Shown here one piece after another: positions 7,656 to 21,100 of a DNA stretch of 64,000 bases (position 1 is the first letter of the stretch; every line of letters begins with the position of its first letter). The translations under genes were made by a program, and so were the position numbers. The stretch spans positions 309,001 to 373,000 of the forward strand of contig CALSFV010000213.1 in NCBI GenBank assembly GCA_943737045.1, given 5' to 3'. The stretch comes from Parapristionchus giblindavisi. Taxonomy: Eukaryota > Nematoda > Chromadorea > Rhabditida > Diplogasteridae. Below the pieces are notes generated by a model. It did not search any database. It saw only the letters and a program-made list of their open reading frames with translations, and was not told the DNA's origin.

Positions 7656-10600
7656 TGAGATATATCTTATTCAGATTTTTTTGCTCTTTCAAATGATATA
7701 TAACACTATGGGTGTTGCTGAAAATCTATCTTGTCATGAATTATTTTGAGCCAAAATGTACACATCGGTAAATGTAGCATGTGTGAAAGCTTATGGATCG
7801 ACTTGAACTGAGATCTATCTTATTCAGAATTTTTTGCTCTTTCAAATGATATATAACAACATGGGTGTTGCTGAAAATCTATCTTGTCATGAATTGTTTT
7901 GAACCAAAATATACAAAGTAATGAAAGATAATTTTCTAGTTCGGCCAGTTTGGCGACTTTCTGCATGGGAAAATACTTATATTATTCAGAATTTTTTATC
8001 TGTCACCGAGTATATTACATGATAGGCATCGTTGAAATTTTGGCATCTGATAAGCTGTTTTGATCTTATCAGAGTGAAAGTTACTTTCGTGCTTCGGTCA
8101 ATGTAGCAGGTGCGAAAGCTTATGGATCGACGTGATCTGAGATCTATCTTATTCAGAATTTTTTGCTCTTTCCAATGATATATAACAACACGGGTGTTGC
8201 TGAAAATCTATCTTGTCCAGAATTATTTTGAGCCAAAATGTACACTTCGGTCAATGTAGCAGGTGTGAAAGCTTATGGATCGACGTGAACTGAGATCTAT
8301 CTTATTCAGAATTTTTTGCTCTTTTAAATGATATATAACACCATGGGTGTTGCTGAAAATCTATCTTGTCATGAATTATTATGAGCCAAAATGTACACTT
8401 CGGTCTATGTAGCAGGTGTGAAAGCTTATGGATCTTCGTGATCTGAGATCTATCTTATTCAGAATTTTTTGCTCTTTCCAATGATATATAACAACACGGG
8501 TGTTGCTGAAAATCTATCTTGTCCAGAATTATTTTGAGCCAAAATGTACACTTCGGTCAATGTAGCAGGTGCGAAAGCTTATGGATCGAAGTGATCTGAG
8601 ATCTATCTTATTCGGAATTTTTTGCTCTTTCAAATGATATATAACACCATGGGTGTTGCTGAAAATCTATATTGTCATGAATTATTTTGAGCCAAAATGT
8701 GCACTTCGGTCAATGTAGCAGGTGTGAAAGTTTATGGATCGACTTGAACTGAGATCTATCTTATTCAGAATTTTTTGCTCTTTCAAATGATATATAACAC
8801 TATGGGTGTTGCTGAAAATCTATCTTGTCATGAATTATTTTGATCCAAAATGTACACATCGGTCAATGTAGCATGTGTGAAAGCTTATGGGTCGAGGTGA
8901 ACTGAGATCTATCTTATTCAGAATTTGTTGCTCTTTCAAATGACATATAACACCATGGGTGTTGCTGAAAATCTATCTTGTCATGAATTATTTTGAGCCA
9001 AAATGTACACTTCAGTCTATGTAGCAGGTGTGAAAGCTAATGGGTCGAGGTGAACTGAGATCTATCTTATTCAGATTTTTTTTGCTCTTTCAAATGATAT
9101 ATAACACCATGGGTGGTTCTGAAAATCTATCTTGTCATGAATTATTTTGTGCCAAAATGTACACTTCGGTCTATGTAGCAGGTGTGAAAGCTTATGGGTC
9201 GAGGTGAACTGAGATCTATCTTATTCAGATTTTTTTGCTCTTTCAAATGATATATAACACCATGGGTGGTTCTGAAAATCTATCTTGTCATGAATTATTT
9301 TGTGCCAAAATGTACACTTCGGTCTATGTAGCAGGTGTGAAAGCTAATGGGTCGAGGAGAACTGAGATCTATCTTATTCAGAATTTTTTGCTCTTTCCAA
9401 TGATATATAACAACACGGGTGTTGCTGAAAATCTATCTTGTCCAGAATTATTTTGAGCCAAAATGTACACTTCGGTCAATGTAGCAGGTGCGAAAGCTTA
9501 TGGATCGAAGTGATCTGAGATCTATCTTATTCAGAATTTTTTGCTCTTTCAAATGATATATAACACCATGGGTGTTGCTGAAAATCTATATTGTCATGAA
9601 TTATTTTGAGCCAAAATGTGCACTTCGGTCAATGTAGCAGGTGTGAAAGTTTATGGATCGACTTGAACTGAGATCTATCTTATTCAGAATTTTTTGCTCT
9701 TTCAAATGATATATAACACTATGGGTGTTGCTGAAAATCTATCTTGTCATGAATTATTTTGATCCAAAATGTACACATCGGTCAATGTAGAATGTGTGAA
9801 AGCTTATGGGTCGAGGTGAACTGAGATCTATCTTATTCAGAATTTGTTGCTCTTTCAAATGACATATAACACCATGGGTGTTGCTGAAAATCTATCTTGT
9901 CATGAATTATTTTGAGCCAAAATGTACACTTCAGTCTATGTAGCAGGTGTGAAAGCTAATGGGTCGAGGTGAACTGAGATCTATCTTATTCAGATTTTTT
10001 TTGCTCTTTCAAATGATATATAACACCATGGGTGGTTCTGAAAATCTATCTTGTCATGAATTATTTTGTGCCAAAATGTACACTTCGGTCTATGTAGCAG
10101 GTGTGAAAGCTTATGGGTCGAGGTGAACTGAGATCTATCTTATTCAGATTTTTTTGCTCTTTCAAATGATATATAACACCATGGGTGGTTCTGAAAATCT
10201 ATCTTGTCATGAATTATTTTGTGCCAAAATGTACACTTCGGTCTATGTAGCAGGTGTGAAAGCTAATGGGTCGAGGTGAACTGAGATCTATCTTATTCAG
10301 AATTTTGTCCTCTTTCAAATGATATATAACAACACGGGTGTTGCTGAAAATCTATCTTGTCATGAATTATTTTGAGCCAAAATGTACACTTCAGTCTATG
10401 TAGCAGGTGTTAAAGCTAATGGGTCGAGGTGAACTGAGATCTATCTTATTCAGATTTTTTTGCTCTTTCAAATGATATATAACACCATGGGTGGTTCTGA
10501 AAATCTATCTTGTCATGAATTATTTTGAGCGAAAACGTACACTTCGGTCTATGTAGCAGGTGTGAAAGCTTATGGGTCGAGGTGAACTGAGATCTATCTT

Positions 10601-13600
10601 ATTCAGATTTTTTTGCTCTTTCAAATGATATATAACACCATGGGTGGTTCTGAAAATCTATCTTGTCATGAAATATTTTGAGCCAAAATGTACACTTCGG
10701 TCTATGTAGCAGGTGTGAAAGCTAATGGGTCGAGGTGAACTGAGATCTATCTTATTCAGAATTTTTTGCTCTTTCCAATGATATATAACAACACGGGTGT
10801 TGCTGAAAATCTACCTTGTCCAGAATTATTTTGAGCCAAAATGTACACTTCGGTCAATGTAGCAGGTGCGAAAGCTTATGGATCGAAGTGATCTGAGATC
10901 TATCTTATTCGGAATTTTTTGCTCTTTCCAATGATATATAACAACACGGGTGTTGCTGAAAATCTATCTTGTCCAGAATTATTTTGAGCCAAAATGTACA
11001 CTTCGGTCAATGTAGCAGGTGCGAAAGCTTATGGATCGAAGTGATCTGAGATCTATCTTATTCAGATTTTTTTGCTCTTTCAAATGATATATAACACCAT
11101 GGGTGTTGCTGAAAATCTATATTGTCATGAATTATTTTGAGCCAAAATGTACACTTCGTTCTGTGTAGCAGGTGTGAAAGCTTATGGGTCGAGGTGAACT
11201 GAGATCTATCTTATTCAGAATTTGTTGCTCTTTCAAATGACATATAACACCATGGGTGTTGCTGAAAATCTATCTTGTCATGAATTATTTTGAGCCAAAA
11301 TGTACACTTCAGTCTATGTAGCAGGTGTGAAAGCTAATGGGTCGAGGTGAACTGAGATCTATCTTATTCAGATTTTTTTTGCTCTTTCAAATGATATATA
11401 ACACCATGGGTGGTTCTGAAAATCTATCTTGTCATGAATTATTTTGAGCCAAAATGTACACTTCGTTCTGTGTAGCAGGTGTGAAAGCTTATGGGTCGAG
11501 GTGAACTGAGATCTATCTTATTCAGAATTTGTTGCTCTTTCAAATGACATATAACACCATGGGTGTTGCTGAAAATCTATCTTGTCATGAATTATTTTGA
11601 GCCAAAATGTACACTTCAGTCTATGTAGCAGGTGTGAAAGCTTATGGATCGACTTGAACTGAGATCTATCTTATTCAGATTTTTTTTTGCTCTTTCAAAT
11701 GATATATAACACCATTGGTGGTTCTGAAAATCTATCTTGTCATGAAATATTTTGAGCCAAAATGTACACTTCGGTCTATGTAGCAGGTGTGAAAGCTAAT
11801 GGGTCGAGGTGAACTGAGATCTATCTTATTCAGAATTTTGTCCTCTTTCAAATGATATATAACACCATGGGTGTTGCTGAAAATCTATCTTGTCATGAAT
11901 TATTTTGAGCCAAAATGTACACTTCGTTCTGTGTAGCAGGTGTGAAAGCTTATGGGTCGAAGTGATCTGAGATCTATCTTATTCAGAATTTTTTGCTCTT
12001 TCAAATGATATATAACACCATGGGTGTTGCTGAAAATCTATATTGTCATGAATTATTTTGAGCCAAAATGTACACTTCGTTCTGTGTAGCAGGTGTGAAA
12101 GCTTATGGGTCGAGGTGAACTGAGATCTATCTTATTCAGAATTTGTTGCTCTTTCAAATGACATATAACACCATGGGTGTTGCTGAAAATCTATCTTGTC
12201 ATGAATTATTTTGAGCCAAAATGTACACTTCAGTCTATGTAGCAGGTGTGAAAGCTAATGGGTTGAGGTGAACTGAGATCTATCTTATTCAGATTTTTTT
12301 TGCTCTTTCAAATGATATATAACACCATGGGTGGTTCTGAAAATCTATCTTGTCATGAATTATTTTGTGCCAAAATGTACACTTCGGTCTATGTAGCAGG
12401 TGTGAAAGCTTATGGGTCGAGGTGAACTGAGATCTATCTTATTCAGATTTTTTTGCTCTTTCAAATGATATATAACACCATGGGTGGTTCTGAAAATCTA
12501 TCTTGTCATGAATTATTTTGTGCCAAAATGTACACTTCGGTCTATGTAGCAGGTGTGAAAGCTAATGGGTCGAGGTGAACTGAGATCTATCTTATTCAGA
12601 TTTTTTTGCTCTTTCAAATGATATATAACACCATGGGTGGTTCTGAAAATCTATCTTGTAATGAATTATTTTGTGCCAAAATGTACACTTCGGTCTATGT
12701 AGCAGGTGTGAAAGCTAATGGGTCGAGGTGAACTGAGATCTATCTTATTCAGAATTTTGTCCTCTTTCAAATGATATATAACACCATGGGTGTTGCTGAA
12801 AATCTATCTTGTCATGAATTATTTTGAGCCAAAATGTACACTTCAGTCTATGTAGCAGGTGTTAAAGCTAATGGGTCGAGGTGAACTGAGATCTATCTTA
12901 TTCAGATTTTTTTGCTCTTTCAAATGATATATAACACCATGGGTGGTTCTGAAAATCTATCTTGTCATGAATTATTTTGAGCGAAAACGTACACTTCGGT
13001 CTATGTAGCAGGTGTGAAAGCTTATGGGTCGAGGTGAACTGAGATCTATCTTATTCAGATTTTTTTTGCTCTTTCAAATGATATATAACACCATGGGTGG
13101 TTCTGAAAATCTATCTTGTCATGAAATATTTTGAGCCAAAATGTACACTTCGGTCTATGTAGCAGGTGTGAAAGCTAATGGGTCGAGGTGAACTGAGATC
13201 TATCTTATTCAGAATTTTGTCCTCTTTCAAATGATATATAACACCATGGGTGTTGCTGAAAATCTATCTTCTCATGAATTATTTTGAGCCAAAATGTACA
13301 CTTCAGTCTATGTAGCAGGTGTGAAAGCTAATGGGTTGAGGTGAACTGAGATCTATCTTATTCAGATTTTTTTTGCTCTTTCAAATGATATATAACACCA
13401 TGGGTGGTTCTGAAAATCTATCTTGTCATGAATTATTTTGTGCCAAAATGTACACTTCGGTCTATGTAGCAGGTGTGAAAGCTTATGGGTCGAGGTGAAC
13501 TGAGATCTATCTTATTCAGATTTTTTTGCTCTTTCAAATGATATATAACACCATGGGTGGTTCTGAAAATCTATCTTGTCATGAATTATTTTGTGCCAAA

Positions 13601-16345
13601 ATGTACACTTCGGTCTATGTAGCAGGTGTGAAAGCTAATGGGTCGAGGTGAACTGAGATCTATCTTATTCAGATTTTTTTTGCTCTTTCAAATGATATAT
13701 AACACCATGGGTGGTTCTGAAAATCTATCTTGTCATGAATTATTTTGTGCCAAAATGTACACTTCGGTCTATGTAGCAGGTGTGAAAGCTTATGGGTCGA
13801 GGTGAACTGAGATCTATCTTATTCAGATTTTTTTGCTCTTTCAAATGATATATAACACCATGGGTGGTTCTGAAAATCTATCTTGTCATGAATTATTTTG
13901 TGCCAAAATGTACACTTCGGTCTATGTAGCAGGTGTGAAAGCTAATGGGTCGAGGTGAACTGAGATCTATCTTATTCAGAATTTTGTCCTCTTTCAAATG
14001 ATATATAACACCATGGGTGGTTCTGAAAATCTATCTTGTCATGAATTATTTTGAGCCAAAATGTACACTTCGGTCTATGTAGCAGGTGTGAAAGCTAATG
14101 GGTCGAGGTGAACTGAGATCTATCTTATTCAGAATTTTGTCCTCTTTCAAATGATATATAACACCATGGGTGTTGCTGAAAATCTATCTTGTCATGAATT
14201 ATTTTGAGCCAAAATGTACACTTCGTTCTGTGTAGCAGGTGTGAAAGCTTGTGGGTCGAGGTGAACTGAGATCTATCTTATTCAGAATTTGTTGCTCTTT
14301 CAAATGACATATAACACCATGGGTGTTGCTGAAAATCTATCTTGTCATGAATTATTTTGAGCCAAAATGTACACTTCAGTCTATGTAGCAGGTGTTAAAG
14401 CTAATGGGTCGAGGTGAACTGAGATCTATCTTATTCAGATTTTTTTGCTCTTTCAAATGATATATAACACCATGGGTGGTTCTGAAAATCTATCTTGTCA
14501 TGAATTATTTTGAGCGAAAACGTACACTTCGGTCTATGTAGCAGGTGTGAAAGCTTATGGGTCGAGGTGAACTGAGATCTATCTTATTCAGATTTTTTTT
14601 GCTCTTTCAAATGATATATAACACCATGGGTGGTTCTAAAAATCTATCTTGTCATGAATTATTTTGAGCCAAAATGTACACTTCGGTCTATGTAGCAGGT
14701 GTGAAAGCTAATGGGTCGAGGTGAACTGAGATCTATCTTATTCAGATTTTTTTTGCTCTTTCAAATGATATATAACACCATGGGTGGTTCTGAAAATCTA
14801 TCTTGTCATGAATTATTTTGAGCCAAAATGTACACTTCGGTCTATGTAGCAGGTGCGAAAGCTTGTGGGTCGAGGTGAAGCTTGTGGGTCTGAACTGAGA
14901 TCTATCTTATTCAGATTTTTTTGCTCTTTCAAATGATATATAACACCATGGGTGGTTCTGAAAATCTATCTTGTCATGAATTATTTTGAGCCAAAATGTA
15001 CACTTCGTTCTGTGTAGCAGGTGTGAAAGCTTATGGGTCGAGGTGAACTGAGATCTATCTTATTCAGATTTTTTTGCTCTTTCAAATGATATATAACACC
15101 ATGGGTGGTTCTGAAAATCTATCTTGTCATGAATTATTTTGAGCCAAAATGTACACTTCGGTCTATGTAGCAGGTGTGAAAGCTAATGGGTCGAGGTGAA
15201 CTGAGATCTATCTTATTCAGATTTTTTTGCTCTTTCAAATGATATATAACACCATGGGTGGTTCTGAAAATCTATCTTGTCATGAATTATTTTGAGCCAA
15301 AATGTACACTTCGGTCTATGTAGCAGGTGTGAAAGCTAATGGGTCGAGGTGAACTGAGATCTATCTTATTCAGATTTTTTTTGCTCTTTCAAATGATATA
15401 TAACACCATGGGTGTTGCTGAAAATCTATCTTGTCATGAATTATTTTGAGCCAAAATGTACACTTCGTTCTGTGTAGCAGGTGTGAAAGCTTATGGGTCG
15501 AGGTGAACTGAGATCTATCTTATTCAGAATTTGTTGCTCTTTCAAATGACATATAACACCATGGGTGTTGCTGAAAATCTATCTTGTCATGAATTTTTTT
15601 GAGCCAAAATGTACACTTCGTTCTGTGTAGCAGGTGTTAAAGCTAATGGGTCGAGGTGAACTGAGATCTATCTTATTCAGATTTTTTTGCTCTTTCAAAT
15701 GATATATAACACCATGGGTGGTTCTGAAAATCTATCTTGTCATGAATTATTTTGAGCCAAAATGTACACTTCGTTCTGTGTAGCAGGTGTGAAAGCTTAT
15801 GGGTCGAGGTGAACTGAGATCTATCTTATTCAGAATTTGTTGCTCTTTCAAATGACATATAACACCATGGTGTTAATTATTTTGAGCCAAAATGTACACT
15901 TCGTTCTGTGTAGCAGGTGTTAAAGCTAACGGGTCGAGGTGAACTGAGATCTATCTTATTCAGATTTTTTTTGCTCTTTCAAATGATATATAACACCATG
16001 GGTGGTTCTGAAAATCTATCTTGTCATGAATTATTTTGAGCCAAAATGTACACTTCGGTCTATGTAGCAGGTGTGAAAGCTAATGGGTCGAGGTGAACTG
16101 AGATCTATCTTATTCAGATTTTTTTGCTCTTTCAAATGATATATAACACCATGAGTGTTGCTGAAAATCTATCTTGTCATGAATTATTTTGAGCCAAAAT
16201 GTACACTTCGTTCTGTGTAGCAGGTGTGAAAGCTAATGGGTCGAGGTGAACTGAGATCTATCTTATTCAGATTTTTTTTGCTCTTTCAAATGATATATAA
16301 CACCATGGGTGGTTCTGAAAATCTATCTTGTCATGAATTATTTTG
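7656..16345 (+). repeat. 153-bp satellite array, plus orientation
   Basis: The array holds about 57 monomers of 152-154 bp with recurring variants: GGTGTTGCTG or GGTGGTTCTG after the ATG; TTCGGTCTATG, TTCGTTCTGTG or TTCGGTCAATG; AGCTAATGGG or AGCTTATGGG; TTTGCTC, TTGTCCTC or TTGTTGCTC. A six-monomer higher-order unit is visible: the variant GAAAGTTTATGG recurs 919 bp apart (8726 and 9645). Irregular monomers occur at about 14867-14895 (short duplication) and 15867-15880 (deletion). ORFs crossing it, such as 9235-9456, exist only because the monomer stop TGA has become TGT. Confidence 0.95.
7915..8091 (+). repeat. 177-bp insertion in a satellite monomer (long monomer)
   Basis: Inside the monomer, between CCAAAATATAC and CTTCGGTCAATG, lies a 177-bp sequence found only near array edges (also 17988-18167 inverted, about 49456-49636, 61801-61977, and truncated at 6635 and 60521). 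It contains an 8-bp inverted repeat CTGATAAG/CTTATCAG at 8047-8072. It could be an insertion or the ancestral monomer part lost from the short type. Confidence 0.75.
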
Positions 16346-16347
16346 AG

Positions 16348-16605
16348 TGAAAGATAAGCGCATAATGAAAAGTAAACAGGCCGTTGTTGTAGTTGATGAA
16401 GACGAAGTTCATGGTGAGAGGACGACTGGTCAATGAGTGAAAACACCGATGAAATGATAAATGAATGCTCCTCATATGTAAATCGCTTTGTTGTCGCGTC
16501 GATGAATGAATGGGAACAATTTGCATATGAACTTACTAATTGATTCGATCGGAACGGAATATGTTCAATTGGCGCGAGAGCAAGGATGATAGAGTGTGTA
16601 GACAT
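16348..16605 (-). pseudogene. Hypothetical 113-aa ORF, truncated at the palindrome border
   Basis: This holds the first 86 codons of the frame at 1528-1869 and 51019-51360. The 3' part is replaced by satellite, so translation would run into repeat sequence to a stop at 16267. It marks the outer breakpoint of the inverted repeat. Confidence 0.5.
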
Positions 16606-16776
16606 GAGAGAGTGCAGGTTGTAAAGTCAGATAGTGCGCAGAGACGAGAGAGTGGCGTTTGATCTACCTATATGTATAGTCTGATATTGATTGTAGTTCT
16701 ATGTAGCAATTTCTCGAGAATATTTCTTTTAAAATTGATCTTTGCTCTTTCAATTAAAGTTTTTTTGAAATGAATT

Positions 16777-17181
16777 TTAGTCTAAGATATATAAGCAAAT
16801 TTCGGCGTTGGTTTTGTTATATCTCAAGCTAATTATAGGATGTTTATTGAGTAGCCTGAATAGGCTACTTTTAATTAATGTTTCGGGATATTGTATTTTC
16901 TTATTATATGCTATTAGAGATTTCACTCGTTCTACAAAACTATCAAACCGAGTAGAATTTCTATAAATTCGAAGTACTTCACCGGTAAATGTGTTAACAC
17001 CAATATATGTTGGAATACTGGAGAGATAGTGAGGATATCTGATCACAACAAAATTATAATCGTCCGTTTTGTTATAAAGCTCTGTAATGGCTGTACCATC
17101 ATGTAGTTTAATATTAATATCCATGAATATTAATATGCTTGGTATAATACGCCTTATTGATCTAGACACATAGAGTGGCAA
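16777..17181 (-). pseudogene. RT thumb-like fragment, inverted copy
   Basis: The 134-codon frame is identical in protein to 50443-50847. It has the FMDINIK, YNKTDDYNF, HYLSSIP and RIYRNS landmarks described for 877-1356, with RIYRNS here where the left copy has RIYINS. The Arg here fits the usual R.RR/R-rich pattern after RI better than the Ile of the left copy. One T fewer at the upstream T-run puts it in a different frame from the preceding ORF. No catalytic palm motif is seen. Confidence 0.35.
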
Positions 17182-17378
17182 AAACGAGAGGGGTGTTCCA
17201 GTTGGGCAAAAACAGCTAAAACTTTGGCGCAGTGTGGATGACTGATGTGACCCATGACTCCAGCTCTGTTGTAGGTTTCTTCAGGATCAGAGGCGATGAC
17301 TCTGTTGATCTCGATATTCAGGTTGCCTTCGAAGGTAAAATATTCTCGTCGCTGAACATCGTGCTGAAGTGCGCGGAC

Positions 17379-17825
17379 CTATCGCAATGAAGAAACAGTT
17401 GAGGGTGCCGTTCTCAGCTTGATCTGTCGCTCATTCGGTTCGTACAGTTTACGGTACACGTAAGGGAGAAGAGTCAGCTGAAACTTGAGGAGACGACGAA
17501 CGGGTGTGTTCGAGATATCGAGTCTCCTGATGCTCGCGGTTTCGAAACACTTTCTTTCGGATGCTCTTTCGGTTGGTAGCGGTGGAAACAGAGATTGGTC
17601 TACCTCTTCCCGGATGTTCCTCGTCAGTACCAAGATCTTGGTACCTGATACCGGTATCGCATGTAACCGACTCGTGAACCCCGAGCCGATGAAAGATGCC
17701 ACTCTGTTCCTGTACATGCTAAAGTGAGAGTGTGACTCAATGGCTTCTTCATTGCGCACACTATTTCTCTGTTCTCTAACAACGAGGGAGCACAGACCGA
17801 TGAAGAGGCCATTGAGCGAGGTCAC
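17379..17825 (-). pseudogene. Unrecognised ORF, 148 codons, inverted copy
   Basis: The protein is identical to that of 49799-50245 and differs at a few residues from the truncated left copy at 373-753. No domain is recognised. In the same frame after the TAG, about 72 further codons are open before a stop. An opposite-strand frame at 17485-17727 is also open, so coding is uncertain. Confidence 0.3.
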
Positions 17826-17945
17826 TCTCCCTTTAAAATGAGGGGATTGACTTCATCATTACTAGAAGACGTGATTAACTGACTTGAAATCTTGAATATG
17901 GAGTGGCCAATGATCACTCGTCATGATCCTACAATTGGGGTTTTT

Positions 17946-18167
17946 TCACGTCGATACATAAGCTTTCGCCGCTGCCATATTGACCGAAGTACGAAAGTAG
18001 CTTTCACTCTGATAAGATCAAAACAGCTTATCAGATACAAAACATACAACGATGCCTATCGCGTGATATACTCGGTGACAGACAAAACATTCTGAATAAT
18101 ATATGTATTTTCCCATGCTGAAAGTCGCCAAACTGGCCGAACTAGAAAATTATCTTTTATTACTTTG
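17946..18167 (-). repeat. Satellite edge with long monomer, inverted
   Basis: This is the module border stretch TCACGTCGATACATAAGCTT (17946 onward) followed by the long-monomer insertion in reverse orientation. The 8-bp inverted repeat CTGATAAG/CTTATCAG is at 18009-18034. Confidence 0.8.
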
Positions 18168-21100
18168 TACATTTTGGTTCAAAACAATTCATGACAAGAG
18201 AGCTTTTCAGCAACACCCATATTGTTATATAACATTTGAAAAAGCAAACAATTCTGAATAAGGCACATCTCAGTTCACCTCGACCCATAAGCTTTCACAC
18301 CGCTACATAGACCGAAGTGTACATTTTGGCTCAAAATAATTCATGACAAGATAGATTTTCAGCAACACCCATGGTGTTATATGTCATTTGAAAGAGCAAA
18401 AAAATAAGAATAAGATAGATCTCAGTTAACCTCGACCCATTAGCTTTCACACCTGCTACATAGACCGAAGTGTACATTTTGGCTCAAAATAATTCATGAC
18501 AAGATAGATTTTCAGAACCACCCATGGTGTTATATATCATTTGAAAGAGCAAAAAATTCTGAATAAGATAGATCTCAGTTCACCTCGACCCATTAGCTTT
18601 CACACCTGCTACATAGACCGAAGTGTACATTTTGGCTCAAAATAATTCATGACAAGATAGATTTTCAGCAACACCCATGGTGTTATATATCATTTGAAAG
18701 AGGACAAAATTCTGAATAAGACAGATCTCAGTTCACCTCGACCTATTAGCTTTCACACCTGCTACATAGACCGAAGTGTACATTTTGGCTCAAAATAATT
18801 CATGACAAGATAGATTTTCTGCAACACCCATGGTGTTATATGTCATTTGAAAGAGCAAAAAATTCTGAATAAGATAGATCTCAGTTCTCCTCGACCCATT
18901 AGCTTTCACACCTGCTACATAGACCGAAGTGTACATTTTGGCTCAAAATAATTCATGACAAGATAGATTTTCAGCAACACCCATGATGTTATATGTCATT
19001 TGAAAGAGCAACAAATTCTGAATAAGATAGATCTCAGTTCACCTCGACCCATAAGCTTTCACACCTGCTACACAGAACGAAGTGTACATTTTGGCTCAAA
19101 ATAATTCATGACAAGATAGATTTTCAGCAACACCCATGGTGTTATATATCATTTGAAAGAGGACAAAATTCTGAATAAGACAGATCTCAGTTCACCTCGA
19201 CCTATTAGCTTTCACACCTGCTACATAGACCGAAGTGTACATTTTGGCTCAAAATAATTCATGACAAGATAGATTTTCTGCAACACCCATGGTGTTATAT
19301 GTCATTTGAAAGAGCAAAAAATTCTGAATAAGATAGATCTCAGTTCTCCTCGACCCATAAGCTTTCACACCTGCTACATAGACCGAAGTGTACGTTTTCG
19401 CTCAAAATAATTCATGACAAGATAGATTTTCAGCAACACCCATGGTGTTATATGTCATTTGAAAGAGCAAAAAAATAAGAATAAGATAGATCTCAGTTAA
19501 CCTCGACCCATTAGCTTTCACACCTGCTACATAGACCGAAGTGTACATTTTGGCTCAAAATAATTCATGACAAGATAGATTTTCAGAACCACCCATGGTG
19601 TTATATATCATTTGAAAGAGCAAAAAATTCTGAATAAGATAGATCTCAGTTCACCTCGACCCATTAGCTTTCACACCTGCTACATAGACCGAAGTGTACA
19701 TTTTGGCTCAAAATAATTCATGACAAGATAGATTTTCAGCAACACCCATGGTGTTATATATCATTTGAAAGAGGACAAAATTCTGAATAAGACAGATCTC
19801 AGTTCACCTCGACCTATTAGCTTTCACACCTGCTACATAGACCGAAGTGTACATTTTGGCTCAAAATAATTCATGACAAGATAGATTTTCTGCAACACCC
19901 ATGGTGTTATATGTCATTTGAAAGAGCAAAAAATTCTGAATAAGATAGATCTCAGTTCTCCTCGACCCATTAGCTTTCACACCTGCTACATAGACCGAAG
20001 TGTACATTTTGGCTCAAAATAATTCATGACAAGATAGATTTTCAGCAACACCCATGGTGTTATATATCATTTGAAAGAGCAAAAAATTCTGAATAAGATA
20101 GATCTCAGTTCACCTCGACCCATTAGCTTTCACACCTGCTACATAGACCGAAGTGTACATTTTGGCTCAAAATAATTCATGACAAGATAGATTTTCAGCA
20201 ACACCCATGGTGTTATATATCATTTGAAAGAGGACAAAATTCTGAATAAGACAGATCTCAGTTCACCTCGACCTATTAGCTTTCACACCTGCTACATAGA
20301 CCGAAGTGTACATTTTGGCTCAAAATAATTCATGACAAGATAGATTTTCTGCAACACCCATGGTGTTATATGTCATTTGAAAGAGCAAAAAATTCTGAAT
20401 AAGATAGATCTCAGTTCTCCTCGACCCATTAGCTTTCACACCTGCTACATAGACCGAAGTGTACATTTTGGCTCAAAATAATTCATGACAAGATAGATTT
20501 TCAGCAACACCCATGATGTTATATGTCATTTGAAAGAGCAACAAATTCTGAATAAGATAGATCTCAGTTCACCACGACCCATATGCTTTCACACCTGCTA
20601 CACAGAACGAAGTGTACATTTTGGCTCAAAATAATTCATGACAAGATAGATTTTCAGCAACACCCATGGTGTTATATATCATTTGAAAGAGGACAAAATT
20701 CTGAATAAGACAGATCTCAGTTCACCTCGACCTATTAGCTTTCACACCTGCTACATAGACCGAAGTGTACATTTTGGCTCAAAATAATTCATGACAAGAT
20801 AGATTTTCTGCAACACCCATGGTGTTATATGTCATTTGAAAGAGCAAAAAATTCTGAATAAGATAGATCTCAGTTCTCCTCGACCCATAAGCTTTCACAC
20901 CTGCTACATAGACCGAAGTGTACGTTTTCGCTCAAAATAATTCATGACAAGATAGATTTTCAGCAACACCCATGGTGTTATATGTCATTTGAAAGAGCAA
21001 AAAATTCTGAATAAGATAGATCTCAGTTCTCCTCGACCCATAAGCTTTCACACCTGCTACATAGACCGAAGTGTACGTTTTCGCTCAAAATAATTCATGA

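Larger units (their letters stand above)
16346..17945 (-). other. Module M, inverted partial copy
   Basis: This is the reverse complement of 49679-51278. It shares the base changes of the right copy against the left copy (for example KLHDG versus KQHDG in the thumb-like ORF, and TCTGACTTT versus TCTAACTTT before the 113-codon ORF), so it is the sister of the right copy. It is cut at 16346 inside the 113-codon ORF, where it abuts plus-strand satellite with 2 bp of shared sequence. Confidence 0.9.

Noticed and set aside
9235..9456. 73-codon ORF across satellite monomers (also 44175-44396)
   Set aside because: It consists of monomer text read through because TGA mutated to TGT; it repeats the short frame and is not a gene.
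17892..18095. 67-codon ORF (also 49529-49732 minus)
   Set aside because: It runs antisense through the long-monomer insertion and the module border; a chance frame.
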